Of a stretch of 64,000 bases of DNA, positions 1 through 8,746 are shown in pieces. The translations under genes were made by a program, and so were the position numbers. Source of the stretch: Brevibacillus borstelensis (GTDB taxonomy: Bacteria > Bacillota > Bacilli > Brevibacillales > Brevibacillaceae); the NCBI RefSeq assembly GCF_003710865.1, contig NZ_RHHO01000016.1, forward strand, positions 62,001 through 126,000, given 5' to 3'. The notes below the pieces were generated by a model that was not told where the DNA came from, did no database searches, and saw nothing but the letters and a program-made list of their open reading frames with translations. The number at the start of each line of letters is the position of its first letter. The stretch's first letter is position 1.

Positions 1-730
1 TCGCTGCGGCTACATCGGCTTCCAGCTCGTTCATTTTGCTGACGCCCAAGACGGCAGTCGATACAGGCAAGCTCCACGTATAGCGCAGCGCCTGCTCGGT
101 CCAGGGGGCCAACTGTCCCAGCGCCATTACTTTCATGCCGATCACAGCGACCCCTTTTTCCACCGCCAGCGGCACGAACTCATGGGCAAAGCTGTAGATG
201 AAATGATCAAGTGCGGATAGAGCGACCAAAGCGCTGTCAAACGGAAAACGGCGGATCGCTTCGGCGAGCAGCCGGGGGTCGGTATGTCCGCTGATGCTGA
301 GCTTTCTGACCATTCCCTGTTCCCGCGCCTCGATCAGCGCTTCCAGCGCCCCGCCTTTGGCAAAAACGGCTTCCAGATCATGCGGCTGCATGACGTTATG
401 CACCCGCCATTCATCCACGTAGTCTGTCCCGAGCCGCTTCAGACTGCCCTCCAAGTCTCGCAAAGCCAGATCCCTCGTACGGCCTCCGGTTTTTGTGGCG
501 ATCCACACCTTGTCCCGCAATCCGCGCAAGCCCAGCCCGACCCGCGATTCGGACTGTCCGTCGCTGTAGCTGGGTGCTGTATCAAAGTAATTGACTCCGA
601 GCTCTACAGCGCGCCTGATGATCGCAATCGCCTGTTCCTCCGTGCAATCATGCTCGTCTACAATCCGCTGGGCGCCAAAGCCAAGCAAGGAAACCTGGTG
701 GGAGTCTCGTCCAAACGAACGGGTAAGCAT
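1..730 (-). CDS. Aldo/keto reductase (3' end cut by window edge)
   Basis: Reading the minus strand from ATG at 730 gives an open frame to base 1, beginning MLTRSFGRDSHQVSLLGFG. It carries AKR hallmarks: GVNYFDTAPSYSDG (the catalytic Asp-Tyr region), KTGGRTRDL with the conserved Lys, and a central RVHNV segment. This family reduces aldehydes or ketones with NAD(P)H in a TIM barrel; the substrate cannot be told. An in-frame ATG at 739 also exists, but AAAGG lies about 10 bases before 730, so 730 is preferred. The C-terminus lies outside the window. Family assignment is firm; the position equivalent to the usual catalytic His reads H in RVHN. Confidence 0.85.
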   Translation of the reverse strand, partial: MLTRSFGRDSHQVSLLGFGAQRIVDEHDCTEEQAIAIIRRAVELGVNYFDTAPSYSDGQSESRVGLGLRGLRDKVWIATKTGGRTRDLALRDLEGSLKRLGTDYVDEWRVHNVMQPHDLEAVFAKGGALEALIEAREQGMVRKLSISGHTDPRLLAEAIRRFPFDSALVALSALDHFIYSFAHEFVPLAVEKGVAVIGMKVMALGQLAPWTEQALRYTWSLPVSTAVLGVSKMNELEADVAAA

Positions 731-770
731 TGTTCTCATCCTTTCCAAGTGAAAAAGGGGCTACGATTTA

Positions 771-798
771 ACAAGACGCCCCCTTCGGAGCGTCTTGT
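771..798 (-). terminator. Terminator after the bacilliredoxin gene
   Basis: ACAAGACGC at 771-779 pairs with GCGTCTTGT at 790-798. It lies directly downstream (minus strand) of the bacilliredoxin stop. The following T-tract is short, so termination strength is uncertain. Confidence 0.6.
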
Positions 799-825
799 TG
801 ACAGTCTGTTATGATGTGCTGCACG

Positions 826-1257
826 TTATCCGCAGTATTTGTCGTATGCGTCGGTCAGCAGCTTGGCGATGGTCGGCAAATCGTTGTTTTCGATCTGATG
901 GCGCTCAATCATGGTCATGATTTTGCCGTCTTTCATCAAAGCAAAGGACGGAGAGGATGGCGGGTAGCCTTCGAAGTACTCGCGCGCTTTTGCCGTCGCT
1001 TCTTTATCTTGGCCCGCGAAGACCGTGTACAGATGGTCCGGCTTTTTCTCGTGGTTGATCGAATAAGCGACAGCCGGACGGGCAAGACCAGCCGCGCAGC
1101 CGCATACGGAGTTGACGACGACAAGAGCCGTCCCCTTCATTTCTGAAAAGGCTTTTTCAACTTCTTCCGCCGTTTTCAATTCGGTAAAACCTACACGTGT
1201 CAGCTCGTCACGCATCGGTTGAATGACTTGGCTCATATATGCCTCATAGGACATCAT
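826..1257 (-). CDS. BrxA/BrxB-family bacilliredoxin
   Basis: A 143-residue protein with the family's CGC active site in VVVNSVCGCAAGLARPA, followed by VFAGQDKEATAKAREYF and YPPSSPSFAL. Bacilliredoxins (YphP/YqiW, DUF1094) remove bacillithiol from S-bacillithiolated proteins after oxidative stress in the cytoplasm. The length matches the B. subtilis pair (about 144-145). The start is ATG at 1257 (MMSYEAYM) because AAAGGAGAG precedes it by about 9 bases; an upstream in-frame ATG at 1290 has no such site. The N-terminus resembles BrxA and the PPSSPSFAL part resembles BrxB, so I do not choose between them. Single gene with its own hairpin terminator. Confidence 0.93.
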   Translation of the reverse strand: MMSYEAYMSQVIQPMRDELTRVGFTELKTAEEVEKAFSEMKGTALVVVNSVCGCAAGLARPAVAYSINHEKKPDHLYTVFAGQDKEATAKAREYFEGYPPSSPSFALMKDGKIMTMIERHQIENNDLPTIAKLLTDAYDKYCG

Positions 1258-1345
1258 TTGGCATTCTCTCCTTTGTGGATCACGATTCACTTATCCCTAT
1301 TATACCCTCTCTTGTGCCCAAGGAGAATGTCGGAAGTGCAAAAAC

Positions 1346-1374
1346 ACAAAAACACCTTGATCAGGTGTTTTTGT
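1346..1374. terminator. Bidirectional terminator overlapping the BASS gene stop
   Basis: CAAAAACACCT (1347-1357) pairs with AGGTGTTTTTG (1363-1373) around a 5-base loop. The BASS transporter stop codon lies in the loop and right arm. T-runs are present on both strands. Confidence 0.85.
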
Positions 1375-2314
1375 CCAGGCTTTGCTGTTCGTTTTTCATC
1401 CGGCTGAAGATCGTCGCCACGATTGGGCCGGAGATGTTGTGCCAAACGCTGAAGATCGCGCTCGGAACTGCAGCCAATGGGGAGAAATGGGCCGTGGCGA
1501 TTGCTACGCCCAAGCCGGAGTTTTGCATGCCGACCTCGATGGAGATCGCTTTTTGTTTCGCTCTGTTCATGCCGAACAGTTTTCCAAACAAGTAGCCGAG
1601 CAAAAGTCCGAGACCATTGTGCAGCATGACGACGCCGAAAATAGCAAGACCGGTCGTCGCGATTTTTTGCTGGCTTCCGGCTACGACAGCTGCTACGATC
1701 GCAACGATGGCGATGGTGGAGACCAGCGGCAGTGCCTTTGCTCCCGCTTCCGCCGGTTTTTTGAACAACGTTTTGACGATAAATCCAAGAACGATCGGAA
1801 TGATGACAATTTGCAGAATGGACCAGAGCAGGGCCAGCGCATCCACCGGTACCCATTGGCTTGCAAACAGCAGGATGAGCGCAGGCGTTACGATTGGCGC
1901 CAGCAGCGTGGTGACAGAAGTAACCGCTACAGACAACGGGACATCCCCTTTTGCCAGATACGTCATGACGTTGGAGGCAGTACCGCCCGGGCAGCAGCCG
2001 ACGAGGATGACGCCGACAGCGATCTCAGGAGGAAGCTGCAATCCCTTCGCCAAGCCGAAAGCGAGCAGCGGCATGATCAGGAACTGTCCGAGTACGCCGA
2101 CCGCTACGTCCTTGGGACGGCGGAACACTTCCCGGAAGTCGGACGGCGATACGGTTAACCCCATACCGAACATGATAATGCCGAGCAACGGCGTAATGTA
2201 CTTTCCGATCCATTTGAATGCGTCGGGGGAAAAGAAGGCCAGGGCCGCAAACAACAGCACCCAGATGGCAAATGTTCTGCCGACGAAATTGCTTAACTTT
2301 TCTAACGATTCCAC
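1361..2314 (-). CDS. Bile acid:sodium symporter (BASS) family transporter
   Basis: About 317 residues, hydrophobic throughout, with 8-10 predicted membrane segments. The family signature GCCPGGTASNVMTYLAKGD sits mid-protein and carries the crossover motif seen in YocS/ASBT-type carriers. BASS members use a sodium gradient to take up organic anions (bile acids, pantoate, 2-keto acids); the substrate here is not visible. AAGGAG lies 8 bases before GTG 2314 (VESLEKLSN). A GTG at 2323 is also in frame but sits directly against the ribosome site, so 2314 is preferred. It is a single-gene unit: the upstream gap holds an AT-rich stretch and the terminator of the RNase J gene. Confidence 0.88.
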   Translation of the reverse strand: MESLEKLSNFVGRTFAIWVLLFAALAFFSPDAFKWIGKYITPLLGIIMFGMGLTVSPSDFREVFRRPKDVAVGVLGQFLIMPLLAFGLAKGLQLPPEIAVGVILVGCCPGGTASNVMTYLAKGDVPLSVAVTSVTTLLAPIVTPALILLFASQWVPVDALALLWSILQIVIIPIVLGFIVKTLFKKPAEAGAKALPLVSTIAIVAIVAAVVAGSQQKIATTGLAIFGVVMLHNGLGLLLGYLFGKLFGMNRAKQKAISIEVGMQNSGLGVAIATAHFSPLAAVPSAIFSVWHNISGPIVATIFSRMKNEQQSLDKNT

Positions 2315-2476
2315 TTGTAGCACTCCTTAGTTTATGTATAATAAAAAAATTAGTATTTATTATAATTGACTGAATTTGAAATTGCCATCATGAAATGCAG
2401 TTTACGGGCTTTTTTTCGAGAGTACGTGTTGATGAAAACAACGTATGAAAGACTGCCATCGTCGGACCGCATGTTG

Positions 2477-2517
2477 AAAAGGCCATCGTCAAGTTAGTGT
2501 AATGACAATGGCCTTTC
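2477..2517 (-). terminator. Terminator of the RNase J gene
   Basis: On the minus strand AAAGGCCATTGTCA pairs with TGACGATGGCCTTTT with one mismatch, about 40 bases beyond the RNase J stop. Confidence 0.8.
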
Positions 2518-2553
2518 CTATTGAACAACCTTTTGGCGCTAGAATGTTCTTTC

Positions 2554-4206
2554 CTACACTTCCATGAGGATCGTCAGGATCATCGGGTTGCGGCCCGTTT
2601 TTTCGTAAATGAACGGCTTGATCACTTCGTTGATCTGGGATTTCAGCTCGGACCATTCCTTGATTTTCTTGTCCAGCGCTTCCTGCAGGCGCTGGCGGAC
2701 GAGAACGGTCGCCTCCTGGATCAACGACTCGGATCCGCGCACGTAGACGAAGCCGCGGCTGACGATGTCGGGGCCGGTGAGAATCTTGAAGTTTTTCATA
2801 TCCAGGCTGACTACGACGACCATCAAGCCATCCTCGGCCAAATGCTTGCGGTCCCTGAGCACGATGTTGCCCACGTCGCCCACTCCGCTGCCATCGATCA
2901 GGACGATGCCGGCCGGAACCTTGCTCAACCACGCCTTCTCGCGGGTGCAGTTCAGCACATCGCCGTTGTCCATGATAAAGATGTTGCTTTCCTCGATGCC
3001 GACCTGCTGGGCAAGCTTGGAATGAGTCTTCAGCATCCTGTACTCCCCGTGAATCGGGATGAAGTACTTCGGCCGGATAAAGTTGAGCATCAGCTTCAGC
3101 TCTTCGCTGCTTCCGTGGCCCGACGCGTGAATGTCAAAGGCCGAGTTGAGAACGACATTGGCTCCTGCCCGGTACAGCTTGTCTATCGTGCGGCTCACGT
3201 TGACCGTATTGCCGGGAATCGGCGACGCGGAAATGATCACCGTGTCCTCCGGGTAAATCGAAACACTGCGATGAGAGCCGGACGCGATCCGGGTTAGGGC
3301 TGCCATCGGCTCGCCCTGGCTGCCTGTACAAATAATCAGCACCTGGTTGTCCGCGTAGTTGTCGATGTGCTTGATGTCGATCAGCATGCCCTCCGGCATA
3401 GTGATGTAGCCCAGCTCTTGTCCGATCAAAAACACCTTTTCCATGCTGCGCCCGATTACCGCCACTTTGCGGTTGCACTCGGCGGCGGCATCGACCACTT
3501 GCTGCAGACGATGCACATTAGACGCGAACGTAGCCAAAATAATACGGCCCCGCGCCTTTCTCACCACGTCCAGAATGCCTTCGCCTACAGTGCGCTCGGA
3601 CATTGTAAAGCCGTAGCGCTCACTGTTCGTGCTGTCGGAGAGCAGCGCCAGCACATTTCCCGAGCTGCCGATCTTGGCAATCTTCCCGTACTCGGTTGTT
3701 TTTCCGACAGGGGTCATGTCGAACTTGAAGTCACCCGTGTGAACGACCAAGCCCTCCGGCGTCTCCAGCACGATTCCGAGCGAATCCGGAATGCTGTGAT
3801 TGGTTCTGAAGAATGTGGCCTTCATGTTTTGGAACGGAATCTCCGTTTCCTCCGAGATCGGGATCAATTGGACCTCGTTTTGCATGCGGTGCTCTTCCAG
3901 CTTTGCCTTGACCAAGCCCAGGGTAAGGCGTCCGCCGTAGATCGGCATCTTGATCTGCTTCAGAATGTACGGAATGGCGCCGATGTGATCCTCATGGCCG
4001 TGTGTCAACAAGAGCGCCTTGATTTTGTGCTGATTGCTGATCAGGTAAGAAACGTCCGGAATGACCAGGTCGATCCCAAACATCTCATTTTCGGGGAATT
4101 TCACCCCACAGTCGATGATCACGATCTCGTCTTCATACTCGACACAGTACATATTTTTTCCGATTTCGCCGAGACCGCCCATCGCGAAAATCTTAACTTC
4201 GCTCAA
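2554..4206 (-). CDS. rnjA: Ribonuclease J
   Basis: A 550-residue metallo-beta-lactamase/beta-CASP ribonuclease. The metal site HGHEDH is at residues 69-74, with later HTGDFKFD, LLSDSTNSE, the beta-CASP part (FASNVHRLQQV, GRSMEK), SGHGS and the C-terminal FLYEKTGRNP-like end. RNase J has 5'-3' exo- and endonuclease activity and matures or degrades mRNA and rRNA in Firmicutes. All catalytic residues are present, which favours J1; some stretches (PENEMFGIDLVIPDVSYLI) look more like J2, so the symbol is tentative. The start is TTG at 4206, set by AGGAGG seven bases upstream. Longer in-frame starts up to 4365 would add an unrelated N-terminus. It is monocistronic. Confidence 0.93.
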   Translation of the reverse strand: MSEVKIFAMGGLGEIGKNMYCVEYEDEIVIIDCGVKFPENEMFGIDLVIPDVSYLISNQHKIKALLLTHGHEDHIGAIPYILKQIKMPIYGGRLTLGLVKAKLEEHRMQNEVQLIPISEETEIPFQNMKATFFRTNHSIPDSLGIVLETPEGLVVHTGDFKFDMTPVGKTTEYGKIAKIGSSGNVLALLSDSTNSERYGFTMSERTVGEGILDVVRKARGRIILATFASNVHRLQQVVDAAAECNRKVAVIGRSMEKVFLIGQELGYITMPEGMLIDIKHIDNYADNQVLIICTGSQGEPMAALTRIASGSHRSVSIYPEDTVIISASPIPGNTVNVSRTIDKLYRAGANVVLNSAFDIHASGHGSSEELKLMLNFIRPKYFIPIHGEYRMLKTHSKLAQQVGIEESNIFIMDNGDVLNCTREKAWLSKVPAGIVLIDGSGVGDVGNIVLRDRKHLAEDGLMVVVVSLDMKNFKILTGPDIVSRGFVYVRGSESLIQEATVLVRQRLQEALDKKIKEWSELKSQINEVIKPFIYEKTGRNPMILTILMEV

Positions 4207-4283
4207 CTTCTTTCCTCCTACCTCAACGTGCATGTTTTGTTGGAAACCCGAACCAATGCATGCCATATTTATTGTATCACAAC

Positions 4284-4297
4284 CCAGCACGTTCTTT
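4284..4297 (-). promoter_or_regulatory. Extended -10 promoter for the RNase J gene (putative)
   Basis: On the minus strand TGATACAAT gives an extended -10 (TG-N-TACAAT) about 80 bases before the TTG start. No good -35 is visible. Confidence 0.35.
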
Positions 4298-4459
4298 TCA
4301 TTCAGTCTAGCCAAAATGCATGCGAAAGGAAAGTCGGTCCGTCTGGATTCTACGTTTGCATACACGCTTTAAGCATACCACCTGCACATCCTACATAAGT
4401 ATTATAAGTAACCCAAGCAAGACATAAGCTTTGATCCAACAACGGGGTGCTGGAATAAA

Positions 4460-4488
4460 TTTACAAATTTCCATTTTCATGATATCCT
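4460..4488 (+). promoter_or_regulatory. Sigma-A-like promoter of the exported protein gene
   Basis: TTTACA, a 17-base spacer, then TATCCT, about 85 bases ahead of the start at 4575. Confidence 0.5.
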
Positions 4489-4574
4489 ATTTTGGGTGCT
4501 TGCTTACTTTTTCCATGGATCAGCGAAAGATGCAAGTCCCACATATCCGGTCAAAAAAAGCGGGTGGTAGCGTG

Positions 4575-5018
4575 ATGAAAAGGATTGCTGTGGCAGGAGC
4601 ATGTACCCTGTTGGTAGCCGAGACACTCGGCTGGAATCACTCGACAACCAGTGCTGCAGAAGAAGAATTTACCGGAGAACTGCCGTTGGAACGATTTGCA
4701 TATGACAAAAGCAAGGATTCTGACTCCCGGCCGATCAGCCCCAATTTCCTGAACTACAATGCCATTCCCGTGCGGATCATCATGGGCAATGACAAAACGG
4801 AAGCGTATGAAGACGCTGTTCGTTCAGTCGTTGCAAGCAAACAAAAGAACAGCGTAATTACCTCGCTCTACGTAAGCGACGATGAAGATGAGGGGTATGT
4901 GCTGGAGACGACGGAGGACGGCATTTCCTATGTGCATGTTCTGGAAAAGAACGGCGGAGACTGGGCGGTCGCCAGGGTGGAAAAGCTGGAGTGGAAGAAA
5001 AAGAAGCGCGGAGAATAG
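4575..5018 (+). CDS. Exported protein of unknown function
   Basis: A 147-residue protein with a short signal peptide (MKRIAVAGACTLLVAETLG), then an acidic, lysine-rich soluble domain and a basic tail (EWKKKKRGE). I do not recognise the family. The start is the GTG/ATG pair at 4572/4575; the ribosome site is weak (GGTGG). A promoter and a hairpin terminator flank the gene, so it is probably a genuine single-gene unit. It is divergent from the RNase J gene. Confidence 0.65.
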   Translation: MKRIAVAGACTLLVAETLGWNHSTTSAAEEEFTGELPLERFAYDKSKDSDSRPISPNFLNYNAIPVRIIMGNDKTEAYEDAVRSVVASKQKNSVITSLYVSDDEDEGYVLETTEDGISYVHVLEKNGGDWAVARVEKLEWKKKKRGE

Positions 5019-5029
5019 CGATAGTCGGT

Positions 5030-5066
5030 GAGCCTGTTTGCGTATGCGGATGGGCTCTTTTATTTT
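5030..5066 (+). terminator. Terminator of the exported protein gene
   Basis: GAGCC (5030-5034) pairs with GGCTC (5053-5057), followed by TTTTATTTT. Confidence 0.65.
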
Positions 5067-5193
5067 GGGGCGGAAGGTGACTGACTATTGGAGACATGAA
5101 TTTGAAAGGCCTGCTGGGTCGGGCTTTGGGGGGCAGGAGAAGAAAAGAATACTAGAGCTGCTCCGCTCCTGAACAAAATCGTCTTTTCATAAA

Positions 5194-5254
5194 TAACAAT
5201 CCCTCCCCTGCAAGGGCACGGCTGCAAGCCACGCACTGCACGGGAGGGATTGTT
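5194..5254 (-). terminator. Terminator of the cyd/SCO operon
   Basis: A 13-bp stem, AACAATCCCTCCC (5194-5206) with GGGAGGGATTGTT (5242-5254), extended by TGCA/TGCA, lies just after the SCO stop on the minus strand. Confidence 0.7.
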
Positions 5255-5293
5255 CATGTCGGGACGATATTGATGCTCGCCCTTAGATTTTTA

Positions 5294-5917
5294 TCAGTCA
5301 GCCAGTTGAATCATTTCGTTCAGGATTTGGTCCATGTCCATATCGGACGCCATTCCGTAAGCGCGGCGCATTTTTCCGTCCTGATCGAGGAGGAAGATGC
5401 GGGCGGTGTGGACGTAGGAGCCGTCCGGCTGTTTCAGGGTCGCCATCCCGAAGTCTTTTGTCACCTTGTCGATGTCGGCCTGCTCTCCTCTGAGGAATTG
5501 CCAGCCGCTGAAATCGACGTTGAATTGCTCGGCGTATTTTTTCAGCACGTCCGCCGTATCGCGCTCGGGGTCAAACGTAATGGTGACAAATTCTACCTTG
5601 TTTCCGAAGCTTCCCTTTTCCTTCAGCTGCTCCTGCAGCTTGGACATATTGAACGTGGTCGCAGGGCAAATATCCGGGCAGTGGGTAAACATGAATTCCA
5701 CCAGCCGTACCTTGCCGTTGTGCTCCGACAGCGTGTACTTCGTGCCGTCGATGTTGTCCAGCGAAAAGTCATTCACTTGCTTCAATACAGGCAGCTGGTT
5801 CTTTTGCCAGTATTGGTAGCCAAACACGGCGGCGATCAGCAGGATCAGCACCGCAGCTACCAGCGTAAACCAGTGCCGCTGCAAAAAGGTCGCCTGCTCC
5901 CGTTTTCCTTCACTCAC
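5294..5917 (-). CDS. SCO family copper-handling protein (YpmQ-like)
   Basis: A 207-residue protein with one N-terminal membrane anchor (about residues 17-36) and an outward-facing thioredoxin fold. The copper ligands are C80 and C84 in CPDIC, with H170 in the YVHTARIFLLD segment. SCO proteins deliver copper to or reduce the CuA centre of cytochrome c oxidase subunit II. The start is GTG 5917 with GGAGAGG upstream. It is the last gene of a minus-strand run cydA-cydB-rhodanese-sco. This is odd because bd oxidase has no copper, so the likely client is elsewhere, possibly the CuA subunit near the right end of this window or an A-type oxidase. Confidence 0.93.
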   Translation of the reverse strand: MSEGKREQATFLQRHWFTLVAAVLILLIAAVFGYQYWQKNQLPVLKQVNDFSLDNIDGTKYTLSEHNGKVRLVEFMFTHCPDICPATTFNMSKLQEQLKEKGSFGNKVEFVTITFDPERDTADVLKKYAEQFNVDFSGWQFLRGEQADIDKVTKDFGMATLKQPDGSYVHTARIFLLDQDGKMRRAYGMASDMDMDQILNEMIQLAD

Positions 5918-5955
5918 GACAATCCTCTCCCTATCAATTGTTGCTTACCTGTTCT

Positions 5956-6270
5956 CTATTGCTCTGTCTCTCCCGGCCAAGCCAGCATTCCGCCTACCAT
6001 ATTGGCCGCGTCAAACCCGAGATTGGTCAAGTACTCGGTCGCCATGTGGCTGCGTGCTCCGCTCCGGCAGACGAGCACAACGGGCACGTCCTTGTCCAGC
6101 TCGTCTACGCGGTGCGGCAAAAAGCCGAGCGGAATCAGCCTGGCCTCCTTGATATGGCCGGCATTCCATTCTTCTACTTCACGCACATCTACGACTTGCA
6201 GCTCTTCTTTCGCCGCCAGCTTCTCCATCAGCTCCTGCGGGGTCATTTCCTTTACGCCTTGATCGCTCAT
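5956..6270 (-). CDS. Single-domain rhodanese-like protein
   Basis: 104 residues, a single rhodanese domain with the active-site loop CRSGARS (VVLVCRSGARSHMA) and the HIKEARLIPLG segment typical of GlpE-like sulfurtransferases. The family moves sulfane sulfur, for example from thiosulfate to cyanide or thioredoxin, through a cysteine persulfide. GGAGG precedes ATG 6270 by 10 bases; an in-frame TTG at 6276 sits too close to it. It lies 38 bases before the SCO gene and 66 bases after cydB, probably co-transcribed. The partner is unknown. Confidence 0.88.
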   Translation of the reverse strand: MSDQGVKEMTPQELMEKLAAKEELQVVDVREVEEWNAGHIKEARLIPLGFLPHRVDELDKDVPVVLVCRSGARSHMATEYLTNLGFDAANMVGGMLAWPGETEQ

Positions 6271-6342
6271 CTGCAAACAGCCTCCTGTATGCTCAGGTTT
6301 TCACCTTGCTTTCACTGTCTCCCATCATACCATATGCGGACG

Positions 6343-7368
6343 CTATTTTTGAATCGGACGACCCTGCACGTATTTGGCGTCAAAAAGGAACAGCTTGAGC
6401 AGCAGCAAAAGCGACGGAATCAGCAGGAAAAGACCGGCGATCAGTCCGATCACCAGAGCCTTGCCCATCGCGGGGCTGTTGATGCTGTCCGTGATCGTAA
6501 TGTACGGGTAGAGCAGGTACGGCAAATGGGCCATTCCATAGCCAAAGAACGCGAAGGCAAACTGCAGCATCACGAGAATGAACGCCCAGCCGTAGCTGCG
6601 CTTTTGTAACTGCAGGGCAAGCGCACCGCAAAAGCAGGCAAAGGACAAAAGGAACAGCCAACTGATGTCCATCATCTTGTCAAAATGCTCCGGGTTGTGC
6701 CGGTGAATGGAAAGGAACACCAGGAAGCTGGCGAAGATCGTCGGCAGGCTCCAGGCAATCGCAAAGGAACGAAGCAGCTTGACCGCGGCTGTGTCTTTTG
6801 CCCGGTCCGCATAAAAGGTCAGGAAGCTCGCGCTGATGTACAGCACGCTCACCAGCGCAAGGGCTACGACCGACCACGAATACGAGCTGGTCAAAAGCTT
6901 GCCCATATTCAGGACAATTTCTCCGCCAGCCATCTGCTCGATATAGCCCCCTTCGGAAATTGTCAGGACCGTGGACAGGGAAGCCGGGATAAACAGCCCG
7001 GTCACGCCGTAGACGAACAAGTAGGCCGTGCTGTTGCGCGCTCCGTAATGGGCAAAGGCGTAGAACGACCCCCGGAGCGACTGCAGGACGAGAAAGATGC
7101 TGCCCGGTACAAGCAAGGCTGTTCCGTAGTAATACGCCGTATCCGGGAAAAACCCGATGAGCCCGACCATGAAGAAAATCAAAAAGACGTTCGTGACTTC
7201 CCACACAGGCGACAAATACCGTTCAATGATCGCGTTGACGATATGATCCCGCCGCGTGACTTTGCAGAAAAACGAGAAGAACCCCGCTCCGAAGTCAATC
7301 GACGCAATAATGATATAGCCGTACAAAAAGATCCACAGCACCGTAATGGCCAATGTTTCCAGAGCCAT
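6343..7368 (-). CDS. cydB: Cytochrome bd ubiquinol/menaquinol oxidase subunit II
   Basis: A 341-residue multi-pass protein with the CydB opening MALETLAITVLWIFLYGYIIIASIDFGAG (in part) and SPVWEVTNVFLIFF. It forms the heterodimer with CydA, a copper-free quinol oxidase that reduces oxygen to water without pumping. GGGAGGG lies upstream of ATG 7368. Only 21 bases separate it from cydA, so both are in one transcript. The length is close to that of B. subtilis CydB. No cydCD transporter genes follow; a rhodanese and SCO gene take that place. Confidence 0.95.
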   Translation of the reverse strand: MALETLAITVLWIFLYGYIIIASIDFGAGFFSFFCKVTRRDHIVNAIIERYLSPVWEVTNVFLIFFMVGLIGFFPDTAYYYGTALLVPGSIFLVLQSLRGSFYAFAHYGARNSTAYLFVYGVTGLFIPASLSTVLTISEGGYIEQMAGGEIVLNMGKLLTSSYSWSVVALALVSVLYISASFLTFYADRAKDTAAVKLLRSFAIAWSLPTIFASFLVFLSIHRHNPEHFDKMMDISWLFLLSFACFCGALALQLQKRSYGWAFILVMLQFAFAFFGYGMAHLPYLLYPYITITDSINSPAMGKALVIGLIAGLFLLIPSLLLLLKLFLFDAKYVQGRPIQK

Positions 7369-7389
7369 GTCGCATACCCTCCCTTCCCG

Positions 7390-8703
7390 CTACTTCAGCT
7401 CGGCTTCAATCGGCTTGTTCTTGAACATCCGCTTCAACACAAGCGAGCAAACGATGGCCAAAAATGCGTACATAAGACTGAACATCACCAGCATCTCACC
7501 GACGTTGTCCGCCGTCGTAGCCGCGTGCTGCGTTTTCATGTAGCCGACGAGAATCCACGGCTGCCGCCCGATCTCCGAAAAAATCCAGCCCAGCTCGATG
7601 GCGAGAATTGAAAGCGGCGCTCCCCAGAAAATCGCATGCAACAGCGGCCTCGGGACGTTCCCCTTTTTCCAGCGGCGAACAGCAAAATAGAGAAGCGGCA
7701 CAACCAGCATGTACATCCCGATCGCCACCATGCCGTCAAAGAAGTAGTGGATAACCAGAGGCGGCCAAAGCTCGCGAGGAATTTGATCCAGCCCCATCAC
7801 TTCGCCGTTTGGCGAACCGGTCGCGAGAATGCTGAGCGCATAGGGCAGCTTCACGGCTCCCTTCACTTCAAGCGTCTCCCGGTCCAGAACGCCGCCAAAG
7901 ATCAGCTCGGCCTGCGGCTTCGTCTCAAAGTGCCATTCTGCTGCCGCCAGCTTGGCCGGCTGGTATTTGGCCAGGTACTTTCCGGCAAAATCGCCGTACA
8001 GGGCCGTCCCGAAGGAAAAAAGCAGCGCCAGGGCCACCGTGAAGTGAAGCGCTTTGCGGTAGTACTCGTGACGGTTGCCTTTGAGCAGCTTCCATGCAGC
8101 GATGGCGGCAAGGATAAAAGCAGAAGTTGCATACGAGGACAGAATCATGTGCCCCGCCTTTGTCGGCGTAGCCGGGTTGAACATGGCCGTGAGCGGCTGC
8201 ACGTCGACGATAGCGCCATTTGCGAGCGTAAAGCCCTGCGGCGCATTCATAAACGCGTTCACCGTCATGATGAAGAAGGCAGAGGCCGTCGAGCCAATCA
8301 CGACCGGGATCGAGAACAACCAGTGGATATACGGATTTTTAAAGCGGTCCCAGGTATACAAATAGATCCCCAGGAAAATCGCTTCAAAGAAAAAGGCAAA
8401 CGTCTCCAAAAACAGCGGCAGCGCAATCGCCTCGCCGGCCACCTTCATGAAGCTTGGCCAAAGCAGGCTGAGCTGAAGCCCGATACAGGTGCCTGTCACG
8501 ACACCGACCGCAACGGTCACGGTAAAGCCCTTTACCCAGCGGCGGGCCATCAGCGTGTACATTGGATCTTTGCGCCGGATGCCCAGCCATTCGGCAATCG
8601 AAATGATTACGGGAATGCCTACGCCCATAGCGGCAAAAATGATGTGAAACCCAAGCGTCAACGAGGTCAAGATACGAGCCAGCATCGTGTTGTCCAGTTC
8701 CAT
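7390..8703 (-). CDS. cydA: Cytochrome bd ubiquinol/menaquinol oxidase subunit I
   Basis: 437 residues, slightly shorter than B. subtilis CydA because the quinol-binding Q-loop is of the short type. An N-terminal haem ligand His (H20 in LTLGFHIIFA) is present, as are FFFEAIFLGIYLYTWDRF and the family motif GRQPW (WIFSEIGRQPWILVGYMKT). It carries haems b558, b595 and d in the membrane and oxidises quinol. The start ATG 8703 has GGGAGGGGAG upstream. A Rex/FNR-like operator lies about 50 bases before the start. First gene of the operon. Confidence 0.95.
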   Translation of the reverse strand: MELDNTMLARILTSLTLGFHIIFAAMGVGIPVIISIAEWLGIRRKDPMYTLMARRWVKGFTVTVAVGVVTGTCIGLQLSLLWPSFMKVAGEAIALPLFLETFAFFFEAIFLGIYLYTWDRFKNPYIHWLFSIPVVIGSTASAFFIMTVNAFMNAPQGFTLANGAIVDVQPLTAMFNPATPTKAGHMILSSYATSAFILAAIAAWKLLKGNRHEYYRKALHFTVALALLFSFGTALYGDFAGKYLAKYQPAKLAAAEWHFETKPQAELIFGGVLDRETLEVKGAVKLPYALSILATGSPNGEVMGLDQIPRELWPPLVIHYFFDGMVAIGMYMLVVPLLYFAVRRWKKGNVPRPLLHAIFWGAPLSILAIELGWIFSEIGRQPWILVGYMKTQHAATTADNVGEMLVMFSLMYAFLAIVCSLVLKRMFKNKPIEAELK

Positions 8704-8746
8704 ACGTTGTCTCCCCTCCCGAAAACAACATTTTCACAGTGGTTAT

